Positions 52,458 to 61,605 of a stretch of 64,000 bases of DNA are shown here, piece after piece. Origin of the DNA: CAVUWL01 sp963700105 (GTDB lineage: Bacteria; Actinomycetota; Thermoleophilia; Solirubrobacterales; 70-9); the NCBI GenBank assembly GCA_963700105.1, contig CAVOWL010000005.1, forward strand, positions 62,001 through 126,000. Reading direction: 5' to 3'. Each line of letters opens with the position of its first letter. Position 1 is the first letter of the stretch. The position numbers were made by a program, and so were the translations under genes. The notes beneath the pieces are model-generated. The model made no database searches. It had not been told where the DNA came from and saw nothing but the letters and a program-made list of their open reading frames with translations.

Positions 52458-55400
52458 CGCCCACCCGCCGCGCCAGCTCGGGCGTTGAAAGGCGGCAAAT
52501 GGGGATTCCGGCAGCACTTCGATATCCCCGCTTGGTCCTTGCCGTAGCGCTCGTATTCGCGATCGTCCTGGGGGGTCTCGGGATCGGCGTGGAGCAACGG
52601 CTGAACCCGACGTCGCTGAGCATCCCCGGCACCGAGTCGGCCCGAGCCGGCGAGCTGTTCACCCGCTACTTTGGCAACTCGACCCCATTCGTGATCCTCC
52701 TGCGGGGCCCGGGGCCGGCGATCGATCGGCAGGGTCCGGGGCTGGTCAGGGCACTGCGGGCGATGCCCGGAGTGGCGACCCTCTCCCCCTGGGACAGGGG
52801 CTCTGTAGGGAGGCTGCGGCCCTCGCCGCGCAAGGCGCTGATCCTTGTCGATTTCCACGTTGGGCTAAGTGAAGCGATGCGCGAAACGTTGCCGCGACTC
52901 GACGCCCTCCTATCGCGGAGGATCTCAGCCCCCGTGCGGGTGGCCCAATCGAGCTTCGCCAGTGTCCTGAAGGCCCTTCAAGACGAAGCGCTCGGGGCCA
53001 CGGAGAGGGGCGAGCTGATCGCAGCGCCGCTGCTTTTGGTCGTGTTACTGATGGTCTTCGGATCCCCGGTCGCGGCGGTTGTCCCGCTGCTCTTCGGTGC
53101 GATGACGGTACTGGTCGGACGCGGGGTGCTCGACCTGCTCGCCTCGCTGACGACAATTGATGGGCTCTCGCTGATCGCCTGCACAATGTTCGGCCTCGCT
53201 CTCGGCGTCGACTACTCGCTGTTGATGGTCTCCCGCTTCCGCCAGGAGCTGGCGGCGGGGGCCACACCGCTCGACGCAGCCCATCGGACCAGGCAGACCG
53301 CCGGCAAGACAACCGTATTTGCCGGCTGCACCCTGTTGCTGGCGATCCTCGCCTCGGCCGCGCTGCAGGCCGGCTCATTGCTCGTCTCATTGGCGCTGGC
53401 CCTGGCGGTAGTGACGGGCATAAGCGTTGTGATCTCCTGGGCGGTTGTGCCGGCGGCGCTCCTCCTTTTGGGACATAACGTCAATCGCTGGCGAATTGGC
53501 GGGAAGCAGGCCAAACCCTCGCGCGTGATGAACGTAGTCGGGGCGGCGCTGCGCAGGCCGGGATTGACGGTTGTTGTCGTCGTGCCGCTCCTTTTGCTGG
53601 CCGCTCCGGCGCTCTCCTTCAATACCGGGGCACCAGGCGTGAATGAGCTTGGGGCCGGCAACCCGGCACGCCAGAACGCGGAGCTGATCGATCGGGCGAT
53701 GGGACCCGGGTGGGATGCCACCTACACCGTGGTGGCAGCCAGCGAAAAGGGCACAATCGCCGACTCACACCGACTTGCCGCAATCGCGCAGTGGCAGCGG
53801 CGGGTCGCCACATGGCCCGGGGTCCAGGCGGTGATCGGTCCTGCGGCGCTCGCCCGCAAGGTGGCGCCGCTTCGCACCTTTGCTGCGAGCCTGCTCGGGC
53901 CGGGCGGCGCGAGCGGGAAGCTGCAATCCGTGCGCCGCCTCGGACCAAACCTGGGACGTGCAGCAAAGGGAGTTTCCGCACTGCGCAGTGGGTTAGCAGC
54001 GGCGGTCGCCGGGTCCGGGCTGCTAGGCGCGGGTTCCGGGCGAGCCGAGACCGGGGCAAATGCGATTTCGAGCGGCCTCGCCGCTGTGGCCGGCGGTGGC
54101 AAGCGCGCGGTCGAAGCCACAGCCCGCCTGGCGGCAGGCTCTCAGCGCCTAAACGATGCACAGCGGCTCGCCCGCGTCGCGACGGTCGAGCTGGCGCTCG
54201 AACTGGATGAGCTGCTCGAAATCGTCAACGACAACGGCGTCCACGACGCGCGAGCGCTCAGCTCTGACCTCAATCGGCAAGCTGCAAGCCAGCCGAGCCT
54301 CGGAAACGACGCCTCCCTTGCGAACGAACTGCTCGATCACCTGATCGAGGCCAGGAACAATGCGCGGAAGCTGAGGGCGACCGCGGCACAGCTTCACCAC
54401 GGGCTCAGTCGACTGACGGTCGGTGGCTCGCGGCTCAGCCAGGGCGCGCGGCGCCTTGCAGGAGCTGCGGGATCTTTGACCAGTGGACTCAGCCGCCTCA
54501 GCTTCGGATCCACGCAACTCGGCGGTGGCCTCTCACGGCTGACCGGGGGCATCGGAGCATTGCGCAGAGGGCTCTCAGAAGGCTTTCACCGCTCCTACCC
54601 GCTGCAGGCCGGCTTGGTGGGAACTCAGAGGCGGGTCTCCGGCGAGGCCCGTGTACTCGGCCGTGCCGCGTCAAGCCTGGAGCGCTCATCCCCGCACTTC
54701 TTTAACTCCGGCTATTTCGTCCTCTCGGCGCTGGCTGGCGCGCCTGCGGCCCAGCGACGACAGATCGGCGAGACGATCAATCTACACCGTGGCGGCCAGG
54801 CGGCCCGGGTCCTGATCGTACCCACATACACCTTCAACAGCCCGGGCTCCGAAGCCTTGGAGCGACGGCTGATCGCAAGCGGCGAGCGTCTGGGGCGGAG
54901 GACAGGTCTTGAGGTCGGCGTAACGGGAGGAGCGGCCACGCTCAACGACTATGGTCAGGAAACCAGAGCGCGGCTGCCGCTGATCATCGGGGCGATCGTC
55001 CTCGCGGTCTTTCTGGCCCTCGTGTTCATCCTGCGGGCTCCGCTTCTGGCCGGTCTTGTGGTTGCCCTCAACCTGCTTTCGGTAGGTGCAGCGATCGGAG
55101 TCGTGACGCTGCTGCTGGCGGTGCCGGCAGGCTATCCGCTCGGAGGACACAGCTATGTGGACACGGTCGGCGCGGCGGCGATCTTCGGTGTCACATTCGG
55201 GCTGTCGATCGATTACGCGGTATTCTTGCTGGCGAGGATGAGAGAGGGATATGAGCGCGACGGCGACAACGCTGCCGCGGTCTTCTATGGCTTGGAGCGG
55301 ACGGCCGGCGTGATCACCGGTGCGGCGGCAATCATGGCTGCGGTCTTCATCGTATTCGCGACTGCCCAGATCGCGACGATCAGCCAGATGGGGACCGGGC

Positions 55401-55555
55401 TGACAGTTGCCGTCGTGCTCGACGCCACGGTAGTTCGGATCATCTTGTTGCCCGCACTGATGCTTTTGATCGGCGAGCGTGTTTGGTGGGTACCGGGATT
55501 CCTTGACCGAGCGCTGCCGCATTGGGGAGCAGAGGGAGAGAGAGCAAGATCGTGA
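52454..55555 (+). CDS. MmpL-type RND lipid/drug transporter
   Basis: 1033 residues, typical of MmpL/HpnN-type RND proteins that move lipids or hydrophobic compounds across the inner membrane. A first helix (LVLAVALVFAIVLGGLGIGV) is followed by a periplasmic-type domain and then helices 2-6 with the proton-relay-region motif GVDYSLLMVSRFRQE near residue 250. The second loop is large and rich in Leu/Gly/Ser heptad-like repeats (RLTVGGSRLSQGARRLAG ... LSFGSTQLGGGLSRLTG). Helices 8-12 carry GLSIDYAVFLLARMREGY near residue 915. GTG 52454 overlaps the TetR stop; ATG 52499 is an alternative. The next gene is also coupled. Substrate unknown. Confidence 0.9.
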   Translation: MTPTRRASSGVERRQMGIPAALRYPRLVLAVALVFAIVLGGLGIGVEQRLNPTSLSIPGTESARAGELFTRYFGNSTPFVILLRGPGPAIDRQGPGLVRALRAMPGVATLSPWDRGSVGRLRPSPRKALILVDFHVGLSEAMRETLPRLDALLSRRISAPVRVAQSSFASVLKALQDEALGATERGELIAAPLLLVVLLMVFGSPVAAVVPLLFGAMTVLVGRGVLDLLASLTTIDGLSLIACTMFGLALGVDYSLLMVSRFRQELAAGATPLDAAHRTRQTAGKTTVFAGCTLLLAILASAALQAGSLLVSLALALAVVTGISVVISWAVVPAALLLLGHNVNRWRIGGKQAKPSRVMNVVGAALRRPGLTVVVVVPLLLLAAPALSFNTGAPGVNELGAGNPARQNAELIDRAMGPGWDATYTVVAASEKGTIADSHRLAAIAQWQRRVATWPGVQAVIGPAALARKVAPLRTFAASLLGPGGASGKLQSVRRLGPNLGRAAKGVSALRSGLAAAVAGSGLLGAGSGRAETGANAISSGLAAVAGGGKRAVEATARLAAGSQRLNDAQRLARVATVELALELDELLEIVNDNGVHDARALSSDLNRQAASQPSLGNDASLANELLDHLIEARNNARKLRATAAQLHHGLSRLTVGGSRLSQGARRLAGAAGSLTSGLSRLSFGSTQLGGGLSRLTGGIGALRRGLSEGFHRSYPLQAGLVGTQRRVSGEARVLGRAASSLERSSPHFFNSGYFVLSALAGAPAAQRRQIGETINLHRGGQAARVLIVPTYTFNSPGSEALERRLIASGERLGRRTGLEVGVTGGAATLNDYGQETRARLPLIIGAIVLAVFLALVFILRAPLLAGLVVALNLLSVGAAIGVVTLLLAVPAGYPLGGHSYVDTVGAAAIFGVTFGLSIDYAVFLLARMREGYERDGDNAAAVFYGLERTAGVITGAAAIMAAVFIVFATAQIATISQMGTGLTVAVVLDATVVRIILLPALMLLIGERVWWVPGFLDRALPHWGAEGERARS

Positions 55556-56049
55556 AAAAACTGAGCTGGGTCGCAGGCGCGACCCTAATCTCCTTGTCGA
55601 TAGCGACAGGGATGGGAAACGCCGACGTCCCGACGTCTGTGCCCGTCGAACGTGCAGCCTACGTCAAGCAATTGGAGGCAATTTGCGCACCCGGAGCAGA
55701 AGCGACACGCCGGGTCGTCAAGGGGGTCCGCGCGAACGTGCAAAGGGGTCTTTTGAAGCGCGCAGCGGGACAGTTCGCCCGCGCGGGCCAAATCTTTGGG
55801 GGTACGGTGAAGCGAATCGGCCTCGTTCCTCGACCAAACGCCGATAAGCCGACCCTGGCGAGGTGGTTCATTGACCTGAACCTGCAGGAGTCCTATCTCA
55901 ATAAGATTGCGGGCGCGCTACGAAGCGGCGAAAAGATCAGGGCGCAGGGCTATGAGGCGCGCTTCATCCACTACGGCAACGTCGGTAACAACGTGGTGCT
56001 CTCCTTTGAATTCCATTCCTGTCGGTTCGATCCGACCAGGTTTGGCTGA
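55552..56049 (+). CDS. Secreted hypothetical protein in the MmpL operon
   Basis: 165 residues. GTG 55552 overlaps the MmpL stop as GTGA, preceded by a purine-rich GGAGAGAGAG stretch. Signal peptide at about residues 1-25 (VKKLSWVAGATLISLSIATG). The mature part is mostly helical (AAYVKQLEAICAPGAEATRR ... QFARAGQIFGGTVKRIG), with two cysteines (ICAPG, HSCRFDP) that could pair. I recognise no family, although small helical exported proteins next to MmpL-type transporters are common in this class of bacteria. It may assist the transporter on the outer face of the membrane; this is inferred from coupling only. Confidence 0.7.
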   Translation: MKKLSWVAGATLISLSIATGMGNADVPTSVPVERAAYVKQLEAICAPGAEATRRVVKGVRANVQRGLLKRAAGQFARAGQIFGGTVKRIGLVPRPNADKPTLARWFIDLNLQESYLNKIAGALRSGEKIRAQGYEARFIHYGNVGNNVVLSFEFHSCRFDPTRFG

Positions 56050-56854
56050 TTTGACACCCCGCCAGCGCCGTAGCTCGATTGGGGGCGTCGTCCTCGCAAT
56101 CGGGATAGCAGCCATACTCCTTGGGCCCAGCGCGGTCTGGGGCGAGCGAACAGAGGTAGGCAGCCTGATCGTGTCGCTGAACGCGAGCATCTCGCCCCAC
56201 AGGCTGCCGAGGACACGGTACGTGCCGGCGACCCTTCGCCTCCACACCAAGTTCAGGACCAAGGATGGAATGCTGACGCAGCGACTGAAGGGATTGACGA
56301 TTGACCTCAGCCATCGCGGCAAGCTATTCAATAGGGGCCTGCCGAGCTGCACAGTGCGCCAGCTGGAGCCATCCTCAGTGCGACGCGCAATCGGCCTCTG
56401 TGGTGACGCACTAGTTGGAAGGGGCCGGCTGCATGCAATTGTCGCGCTGCCGGAACAATCGCCCTTTCGATTCCGAGCGAGACTGCTTGCCTTCAACGGC
56501 CCGCCGGGACGAGGGCAGAGGACCATACTTGTCCTGGCCTACGAGGCGAGCCCTCAAACCTCCTTCGTCTTGCCCTTCGTGATCCATCGCAGCGGCTTTG
56601 ACCTCGGGACGAGACTGACAACGCAGGTGCCGAAAGATGCCGGAGCCTCGGCCCACATTGGCGGCTTCACCATCGTCATCAAGCGGACCTTCAACTACCG
56701 TGGAAGGCAGCGAAGCTACATAAGCGCAGATTGCCCGGTTCCGCGCGGCTTCACGGCCGGGATCATCCCGTTCGCACGAGCTATCTACCATTTCGCCGAA
56801 ACCCCAAATGTGACAACGGTCCTCGCCCGGGGCTGCCACGTCGCAGGAGGCTGA
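56042..56854 (+). CDS. Secreted beta-rich hypothetical protein in the MmpL operon
   Basis: About 270 residues, starting near TTG 56042 or TTG 56051, overlapping or abutting the end of the previous gene; an upstream in-frame ATG at 55907 would overlap that gene by 140 bases and is less likely. Signal peptide at about residues 14-36 (IGGVVLAIGIAAILLGPSAV). The rest alternates short strands with conserved-looking turns (SLIVSLNASISPHRLPR, LTIDLSHRGKLFNRGLPSC, ARLLAFNGPPGRG, CPVPRGF) and four cysteines. I know no function for this type. It ends the tetR-mmpL operon and may form an extracytoplasmic part of that transport system. Confidence 0.65.
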   Translation: MADLTPRQRRSSIGGVVLAIGIAAILLGPSAVWGERTEVGSLIVSLNASISPHRLPRTRYVPATLRLHTKFRTKDGMLTQRLKGLTIDLSHRGKLFNRGLPSCTVRQLEPSSVRRAIGLCGDALVGRGRLHAIVALPEQSPFRFRARLLAFNGPPGRGQRTILVLAYEASPQTSFVLPFVIHRSGFDLGTRLTTQVPKDAGASAHIGGFTIVIKRTFNYRGRQRSYISADCPVPRGFTAGIIPFARAIYHFAETPNVTTVLARGCHVAGG

Positions 56855-57329
56855 GTATCCGAGTGCGTCGATCCCCGGATCCTTTAGATTGGATCAGTGT
56901 GAATTCTTTAGCCCCCAATAATCAGCAGATCACGGCGGAGGAGGTGGGCCTTGCCCCCAATGGCCATAGCGCGGTATCTGTCAAACGCGGATAGGACTCC
57001 CGTCGTTCGAATTCAGTGAGCAACCCACTCACGGTCGAGCTTGTTGTTCCAAGTTGTCAAGGGCAGCGTGGGCGGGCCCACACGAACCGCTCGTTCTTGG
57101 CCGCTTCTCCGGCGCCGGGTTTGATTGGGCCCTTCGCCCCTCTCTGCGCTTAAATTCAAGCCGACGCGCTGCCCCCCAAGGCCGCGGGTGAGCCTTTAGG
57201 GATTGCGGGGTCGGCCGCATCGATCAGCGCCATCAGCTGCACCGGCTCATCCCCGGAGGAGGCCGCCCAGGGTCACCTCGCGCACGATTTTGTTCCAGCT
57301 CCAGAGGAGGCGCCGACCTTCCCTCCAAG
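56855..57329. other. Convergent intergenic stretch
   Basis: About 475 bases between the convergent MmpL operon and permease gene. I see no supported gene and no clear bidirectional terminator. Confidence 0.4.
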
Positions 57330-58814
57330 TCATGGGTCCGGCAGCGCATCCCCCTCGCTTTCGCCTGCCTGAGGATTGCGACGGACCACATACTGGGCGA
57401 GGATCCATGACCCGATCAGGATCGCGACGGATAGGTAGGGGAAGATGCTGTAGGGGACCGGTTGGCCCGGCTGGAAAAGCTCGATGAACGGAATCACGAG
57501 AGCCAACGCGCCCAAGGCGGGCATCCCGATATAGCGGATGGCCGAAAAGGAATCGCGGTGGCGGCGCCACATGAAGACCGGCAGCGAGATCGCGGCGAGC
57601 ACGTAAACGAGGAGCACGAGAATCGTCCCCATGGTCGAGCACTCCGCATAGAGGTTGACGGGGTCGGTAGTCCCACCAATGAGACCGCTGAGGTGGCAGA
57701 GCCACCAGGCCAGGACGATCCCAAGCCCGATAGTGGCCATCGTTAGCAGCGCATTCACTGGCGTCTCGCCAGGTTGACGGGACTTGCCAAGCCACGCTGG
57801 CAGTAGCCCTGAGCGCCCCCCGTCGAAGATCATCCTGGCCTGTGCGTTGACGGCGGCGACGAGGGTGCAGAACACCGAAGCGATGCCCGCGAGCCATGCC
57901 AAGATTGCAACGCCCCCGAGGTAATGGTCGGCCATTTCCAGAAACGGCACGGACGCGCGCCCAATCGAGGAGGTCTTGTAGTGGAACCCAACGATTGTCG
58001 TGTAGGCAAAAAGGACAAAGAGCGCGGTGGTGAGCAAAAGTGCCGTGTAGATTGCTCGAGGGATGGTGCGACGGGGATTGCGCGTCTCCTCGGCCAGAGC
58101 CGGAGCGTTTTCCCAGCCGATGAGCATGTAAAGCGCCAGCGGGAAGCCGGCGGAGAGTCCGGCGAGGCCGTTGTGGAGATGCGACCAGGAGAAGGGCGTC
58201 CCCGAGAGGTGACTGCGCTGATCGACAAGCACGACTAGGCAGACGGCGACCATGATCAATACCTGTACGACGGTCGCGATACCGACCGCAGTTGTTGACA
58301 GGCTCGCGCCGCGCATAGTTAACCCGATCGCCGCGGTCGTTATCACCAGCGCGATCGGCACCCAGGACGGATGCCACGATGTGTAGTGCTCGAGTGTGAG
58401 CGAGATCATCCCGCCTGCCATCGTGAACACGCCGGCAATCGCCACAGTGAAGCCTACGGTGGTGAGCAGGGCCGTGACCACGCCGGCCCTGGGCCCAAGG
58501 GAGGTCTCAACATAGGTGATAAAGCTGCCCGCCGAGGGCTCCATCTTCGTGAACTCGGCGACGATGAACGCTAGGAAGAAGACCGCGATACCCGCCGCGA
58601 TGATTGTCAGGGGGGCAGCGATGCCCGCCGTAACCACGATGACACCAAAGGCGAAGTAGAAGTCGATCCCAGGTCCAATGTTCGCAACCGTGGAAGCTGT
58701 TACATCGACAGAGCCAAGCCCCGCCTCATCAGTTCTTACCTTGTCGTGGCTTTGACGGTCGGTCGTTATATGCCCATCCCCCTCCGATAGCGGTCCACGA
58801 TCGGAGTTCATCAT
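57330..58814 (-). CDS. APC-superfamily amino acid permease
   Basis: 494 residues from ATG 58814, directly behind GGCGGAGG, so the true start may be the second ATG at 58811. The frame is open to 59066 but that extension is not permease-like. About 12 helices. The APC signature is seen in helix 1 (VANIGPGIDFYFAFGVIVVT) and the helix 6-7 region (LAGLSAGFPLALYMLIGWEN, then ALAEETRNPRRTIPRAI). It imports an amino acid or amine with protons or by exchange. The WEN..ALAEETRNPRR segment is typical of APC permeases; the substrate is not evident. No biosynthetic or catabolic genes adjoin it. Confidence 0.9.
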   Translation of the reverse strand: MMNSDRGPLSEGDGHITTDRQSHDKVRTDEAGLGSVDVTASTVANIGPGIDFYFAFGVIVVTAGIAAPLTIIAAGIAVFFLAFIVAEFTKMEPSAGSFITYVETSLGPRAGVVTALLTTVGFTVAIAGVFTMAGGMISLTLEHYTSWHPSWVPIALVITTAAIGLTMRGASLSTTAVGIATVVQVLIMVAVCLVVLVDQRSHLSGTPFSWSHLHNGLAGLSAGFPLALYMLIGWENAPALAEETRNPRRTIPRAIYTALLLTTALFVLFAYTTIVGFHYKTSSIGRASVPFLEMADHYLGGVAILAWLAGIASVFCTLVAAVNAQARMIFDGGRSGLLPAWLGKSRQPGETPVNALLTMATIGLGIVLAWWLCHLSGLIGGTTDPVNLYAECSTMGTILVLLVYVLAAISLPVFMWRRHRDSFSAIRYIGMPALGALALVIPFIELFQPGQPVPYSIFPYLSVAILIGSWILAQYVVRRNPQAGESEGDALPDP

Positions 58815-59373
58815 CCTCCGCCGGGGGACGGCTCCGGGATACCTCCCGCAACTACTCGAGAGCCATCCGGCCGCAACCGCGACCAGCGGCAATCCTGCCC
58901 GGGACGCCTGGTCGACGAAGCGGCGGTCGCTGGTAATGATTCGGCCGCCAGGTCGAGGCCCGCGCAAGATATTGTTCGGACCAAGGGATGCGCTAAGCCT
59001 GGCCCCTGGATATGGTCTGATCGCAGCCGCCACCGAAGAGCGGACGGCCCTGCGGACGGTCGGCAAAGATTCGCCTTGCGATCGAGACGGGTCGCAGACC
59101 GAACCGATCGGCCGGTCGAATTTAAGGCATAACCTCCGAAAGAGCGTCCCAGTCGCAGCGTTCTGTTGAATTCAATTTCGAGTTGTCTGAATTTCGCCAA
59201 GGCACCACCGAGAAGCAGATCAATAGTTCACCATATATCGAGCTTTGGCTCTAAGGCGTAACGGGGGGGCGCCCACCGCCCGGCAGGACCCGGAGAGTTG
59301 CCTGGCATCTCGGCCTAGGTGAATAGCAGCAGCAGAAAAGACCGCGCTGTCGAGGATGGCCAAGAAGTAGAAT
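58815..59373. other. Intergenic stretch upstream of permease
   Basis: About 560 bases between divergent genes. One minus-strand segment (58840-58960) reads GGRIITSDRRFVDQASRAGL, faintly like the end of a PIN-type nuclease, but too short to call. Confidence 0.35.
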
Positions 59374-59871
59374 ATGGCCCCCAGCATGATCGCCCACTGC
59401 AAGCTCCGCCCCGCTCGGCTGCTGATGCCATTGGTGGCCAGCGTTTGCGCGGCAGGCCTGGTGCTCTCGTTTTCACCCGCGATTGGCGGCGCCAACACGC
59501 CGCCAAAGGGAAAGCACTGCGGGCTGTTCACAGCGACCACCCAGTGGGTGGATGCAGAACACATCCGCGGCTACTTCTACAGCTACGGCGTGGCTCATAT
59601 GGCGTGTCACGGGCCGCACCTGTCCGTCGCATCCGATCCGTCCGTCATAGCCACGCTGGCTGTCGACGGCAGCCGCCACCCATATGGCTTTACCTGCGTC
59701 GTTTCGCCCCTTACCAGCTCCGGAGAAGACCTCCACAGCGGCTCCTGTTCCAAGGGCAATCCGCGCAAGCCGAAAACCCTAAGGGCGGTTGTATGGGGAC
59801 CCGAAACCGAATGTGCCATTCCGGATCCTCCATACACGCCTGAAACGCTGCCAGCTAAGTGTCATACGTAG
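59374..59871 (+). CDS. Small secreted Cys-rich protein
   Basis: 165 residues from ATG 59374; a second ATG at 59386 is possible. Signal peptide at about residues 14-40 (ARLLMPLVASVCAAGLVLSF ... IGGA). The mature part, about 125 residues, has several cysteines (KHCGLF, MACHGPH, FTCVVSP, GSCSKG, ECAIPD, KCHT), enough for three disulfides. It contains a YFYSYGVAHMACHG segment. I recognise no family. It stands alone, followed by a strong hairpin at 59932. Likely an exported, disulfide-stabilised domain. Confidence 0.6.
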   Translation: MAPSMIAHCKLRPARLLMPLVASVCAAGLVLSFSPAIGGANTPPKGKHCGLFTATTQWVDAEHIRGYFYSYGVAHMACHGPHLSVASDPSVIATLAVDGSRHPYGFTCVVSPLTSSGEDLHSGSCSKGNPRKPKTLRAVVWGPETECAIPDPPYTPETLPAKCHT

Positions 59872-60325
59872 TGCCAGATGTGAGGCAGGGAAGAGCCCAG
59901 AGCTCGTCGCGGTAGCGACGGGTATACGGCTCCCTGCCCCCCGGGGCAGGGCCACGAGGGACGAAGCTTGTTCCTGACTTCGCCCGATTGCGAGCGCCCT
60001 TGCGTGATCGATGCCGCTCGAACTCGTGGGGGTTGCTCTAGGGGCGGGACCCAATGGGCAGGCGCGGTGCATGGCTGGCCGCTCAGACTTTCCCGCTGCG
60101 CTCCGTTTTTGCGGTTCCCAGTGTTTGTCTGCTCGCCGAGTTAACGATGCACCTCGACAGCCTCCAACCCCAACCTTGGCATCTCAATGCACCAGGATCT
60201 TGGGGGCAGAGACCCTGGGATAGCCGGATACCCCATTGGGTGTGCTGGCACGTCGGGTTGGATTTTCGCCGCGGGAAGAACGCCGCTGACTCCCGATCTC
60301 GCCCGGACGGTAGCATTAAGACGCG
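59872..60325. other. Intergenic stretch with hairpin
   Basis: About 450 bases. It includes the hairpin at 59932-59951; otherwise I see no supported gene. Confidence 0.4.
59932..59951 (+). terminator. GC-rich hairpin after the Cys-rich protein gene
   Basis: ccctgcccc and ggggcaggg pair perfectly around two bases, about 60 bases past the stop. No T-tract follows, so termination is possible but unproven. Confidence 0.35.
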
Positions 60326-61066
60326 GTGTCACTCGACTCCGGCATCCGCTTTCCCGGCGAGCCCGATAATTACCGCGAGGCCCGCAACCGCCTGCTCGAG
60401 GCGGCGATGGAGTTGCGCGCCAACCTTGAGCGAGTCGCCGAGCAGCGCCGCTCGCTACCCCGGGGCGGCCCCGTTTCCGAGGACTATCGCTTCGAGGGTA
60501 TCTCGGAGGGGGCCGGCGAGGTGACCTTCTCGGAGCTGTTCGAGCCAGGAATGGACACGCTCGTCATCTATAGCTTCATGTTCCCGCGCTACTCGGGCGA
60601 TACAAGGCTGGGAGCGACCGTGGGCGAGACGAGTCGGCTTCCGCTCGAGGAGCAGCCTTGTCCCTCATGCACGTCGATTCTCGACTCGCTCGACGGCGCC
60701 GCCCGCCAGCTCGCGCGGCGAGTGAACCTGGCGGTGGTGGCAAAGACCTCACCCGAGCGGCTCCGCGCCTTCGCCGAGGAGCGCGGATGGCGCAACCTGC
60801 GGCTGCTCTCATCGCGCAACAACAGCTACAACCGCGATTACAACTCGGAGTCACCGCAGGGCGAGCAGAGCCCGATGATCAACGTGTTTGTCCGTGCCGG
60901 CGATGGCTACCGCCACACCTGGGCGAGCGAGCTGTTCTACGCGCCACGCGACCAAGGCATGGGCTCGCGCCACGTCGACCTGATCTGGCCGACCTGGAGC
61001 ATCCTCGACCTGACCCCCGACGGCCGGGGCGGACCCGACGAGGACCTCTCTCAGCTCAGTAATTGA
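60326..61066 (+). CDS. DUF899-family thioredoxin-like protein
   Basis: 246 residues from GTG 60326. It matches the DUF899 family: an N-terminal helix with RVAEQRRSLPRGGPVSEDYR, FEG...GEVTFSELFEPG, then a thioredoxin-like core with a C112-x2-C115 pair (PCPSCTSILDSLDGAARQLA) and conserved WRNLRLLSSRNNSYNRDY. Family members are predicted to have a thioredoxin fold; their reaction is not established. Cytosolic, no signal peptide. It stands alone with no obvious operon partners. Confidence 0.8.
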   Translation: MSLDSGIRFPGEPDNYREARNRLLEAAMELRANLERVAEQRRSLPRGGPVSEDYRFEGISEGAGEVTFSELFEPGMDTLVIYSFMFPRYSGDTRLGATVGETSRLPLEEQPCPSCTSILDSLDGAARQLARRVNLAVVAKTSPERLRAFAEERGWRNLRLLSSRNNSYNRDYNSESPQGEQSPMINVFVRAGDGYRHTWASELFYAPRDQGMGSRHVDLIWPTWSILDLTPDGRGGPDEDLSQLSN

Positions 61067-61605
61067 ACTGCCTGAGGCCGCATTGGGAATGAGGCACGGA
61101 TTTGGGACAATAGCTGGGGTCGGTAGCCTGCTCCGCATTTCGGCCACCGGTACAAAGAGCGTGTCTTCGGCATTTGGCGGAGACACCCACTCCCAATCGC
61201 ATCCGCCTTGGCGCTAGCCCGGTCCCTTCTGGATCGTCCAACCTCCCTCAAAACGGGCCCCGCTCCTGGCAGGGCCGACCAATCCTGCACGCTGCCCTAA
61301 TCCGAACGATCGGTGTGGCCAGGGTCGCGGTGAAATCGAGCTCCCTTCGAATCCCTGCCCCATCGAATCCTCGAGGGAGATCGAAGTTGACTCACCCGCT
61401 AACAGTCGGACCTCGGAGATAATTCGCCGTTTAGCGTCTCACCTTTCGATCCCATTCGCGCCCGGAGTTAAGGGGCGCTCCTTGGGGTGCCCTTCCGTTG
61501 CTAGGTTGCTGGCGTGAAGCAGGGTACGGCTGCCGTTGGTGCCAGCTTTGGCGATGCTGCACTCTGCCAGCTCGGCGTTGGTGCCTCTGCGGAGACCCCG
61601 GATCA
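61067..61605. other. Intergenic stretch upstream of the glycosyltransferase pair
   Basis: About 540 bases without a supported gene. The glycosyltransferase frame is open to 61498, so part may be coding if an upstream start is used. Confidence 0.35.

Noticed and set aside
58815..59066. N-terminal extension of the permease or a PIN-domain gene
   Set aside because: The extension has no permease features and the PIN-like segment is about 25 residues without acidic catalytic residues. A Shine-Dalgarno sits right before 58814.
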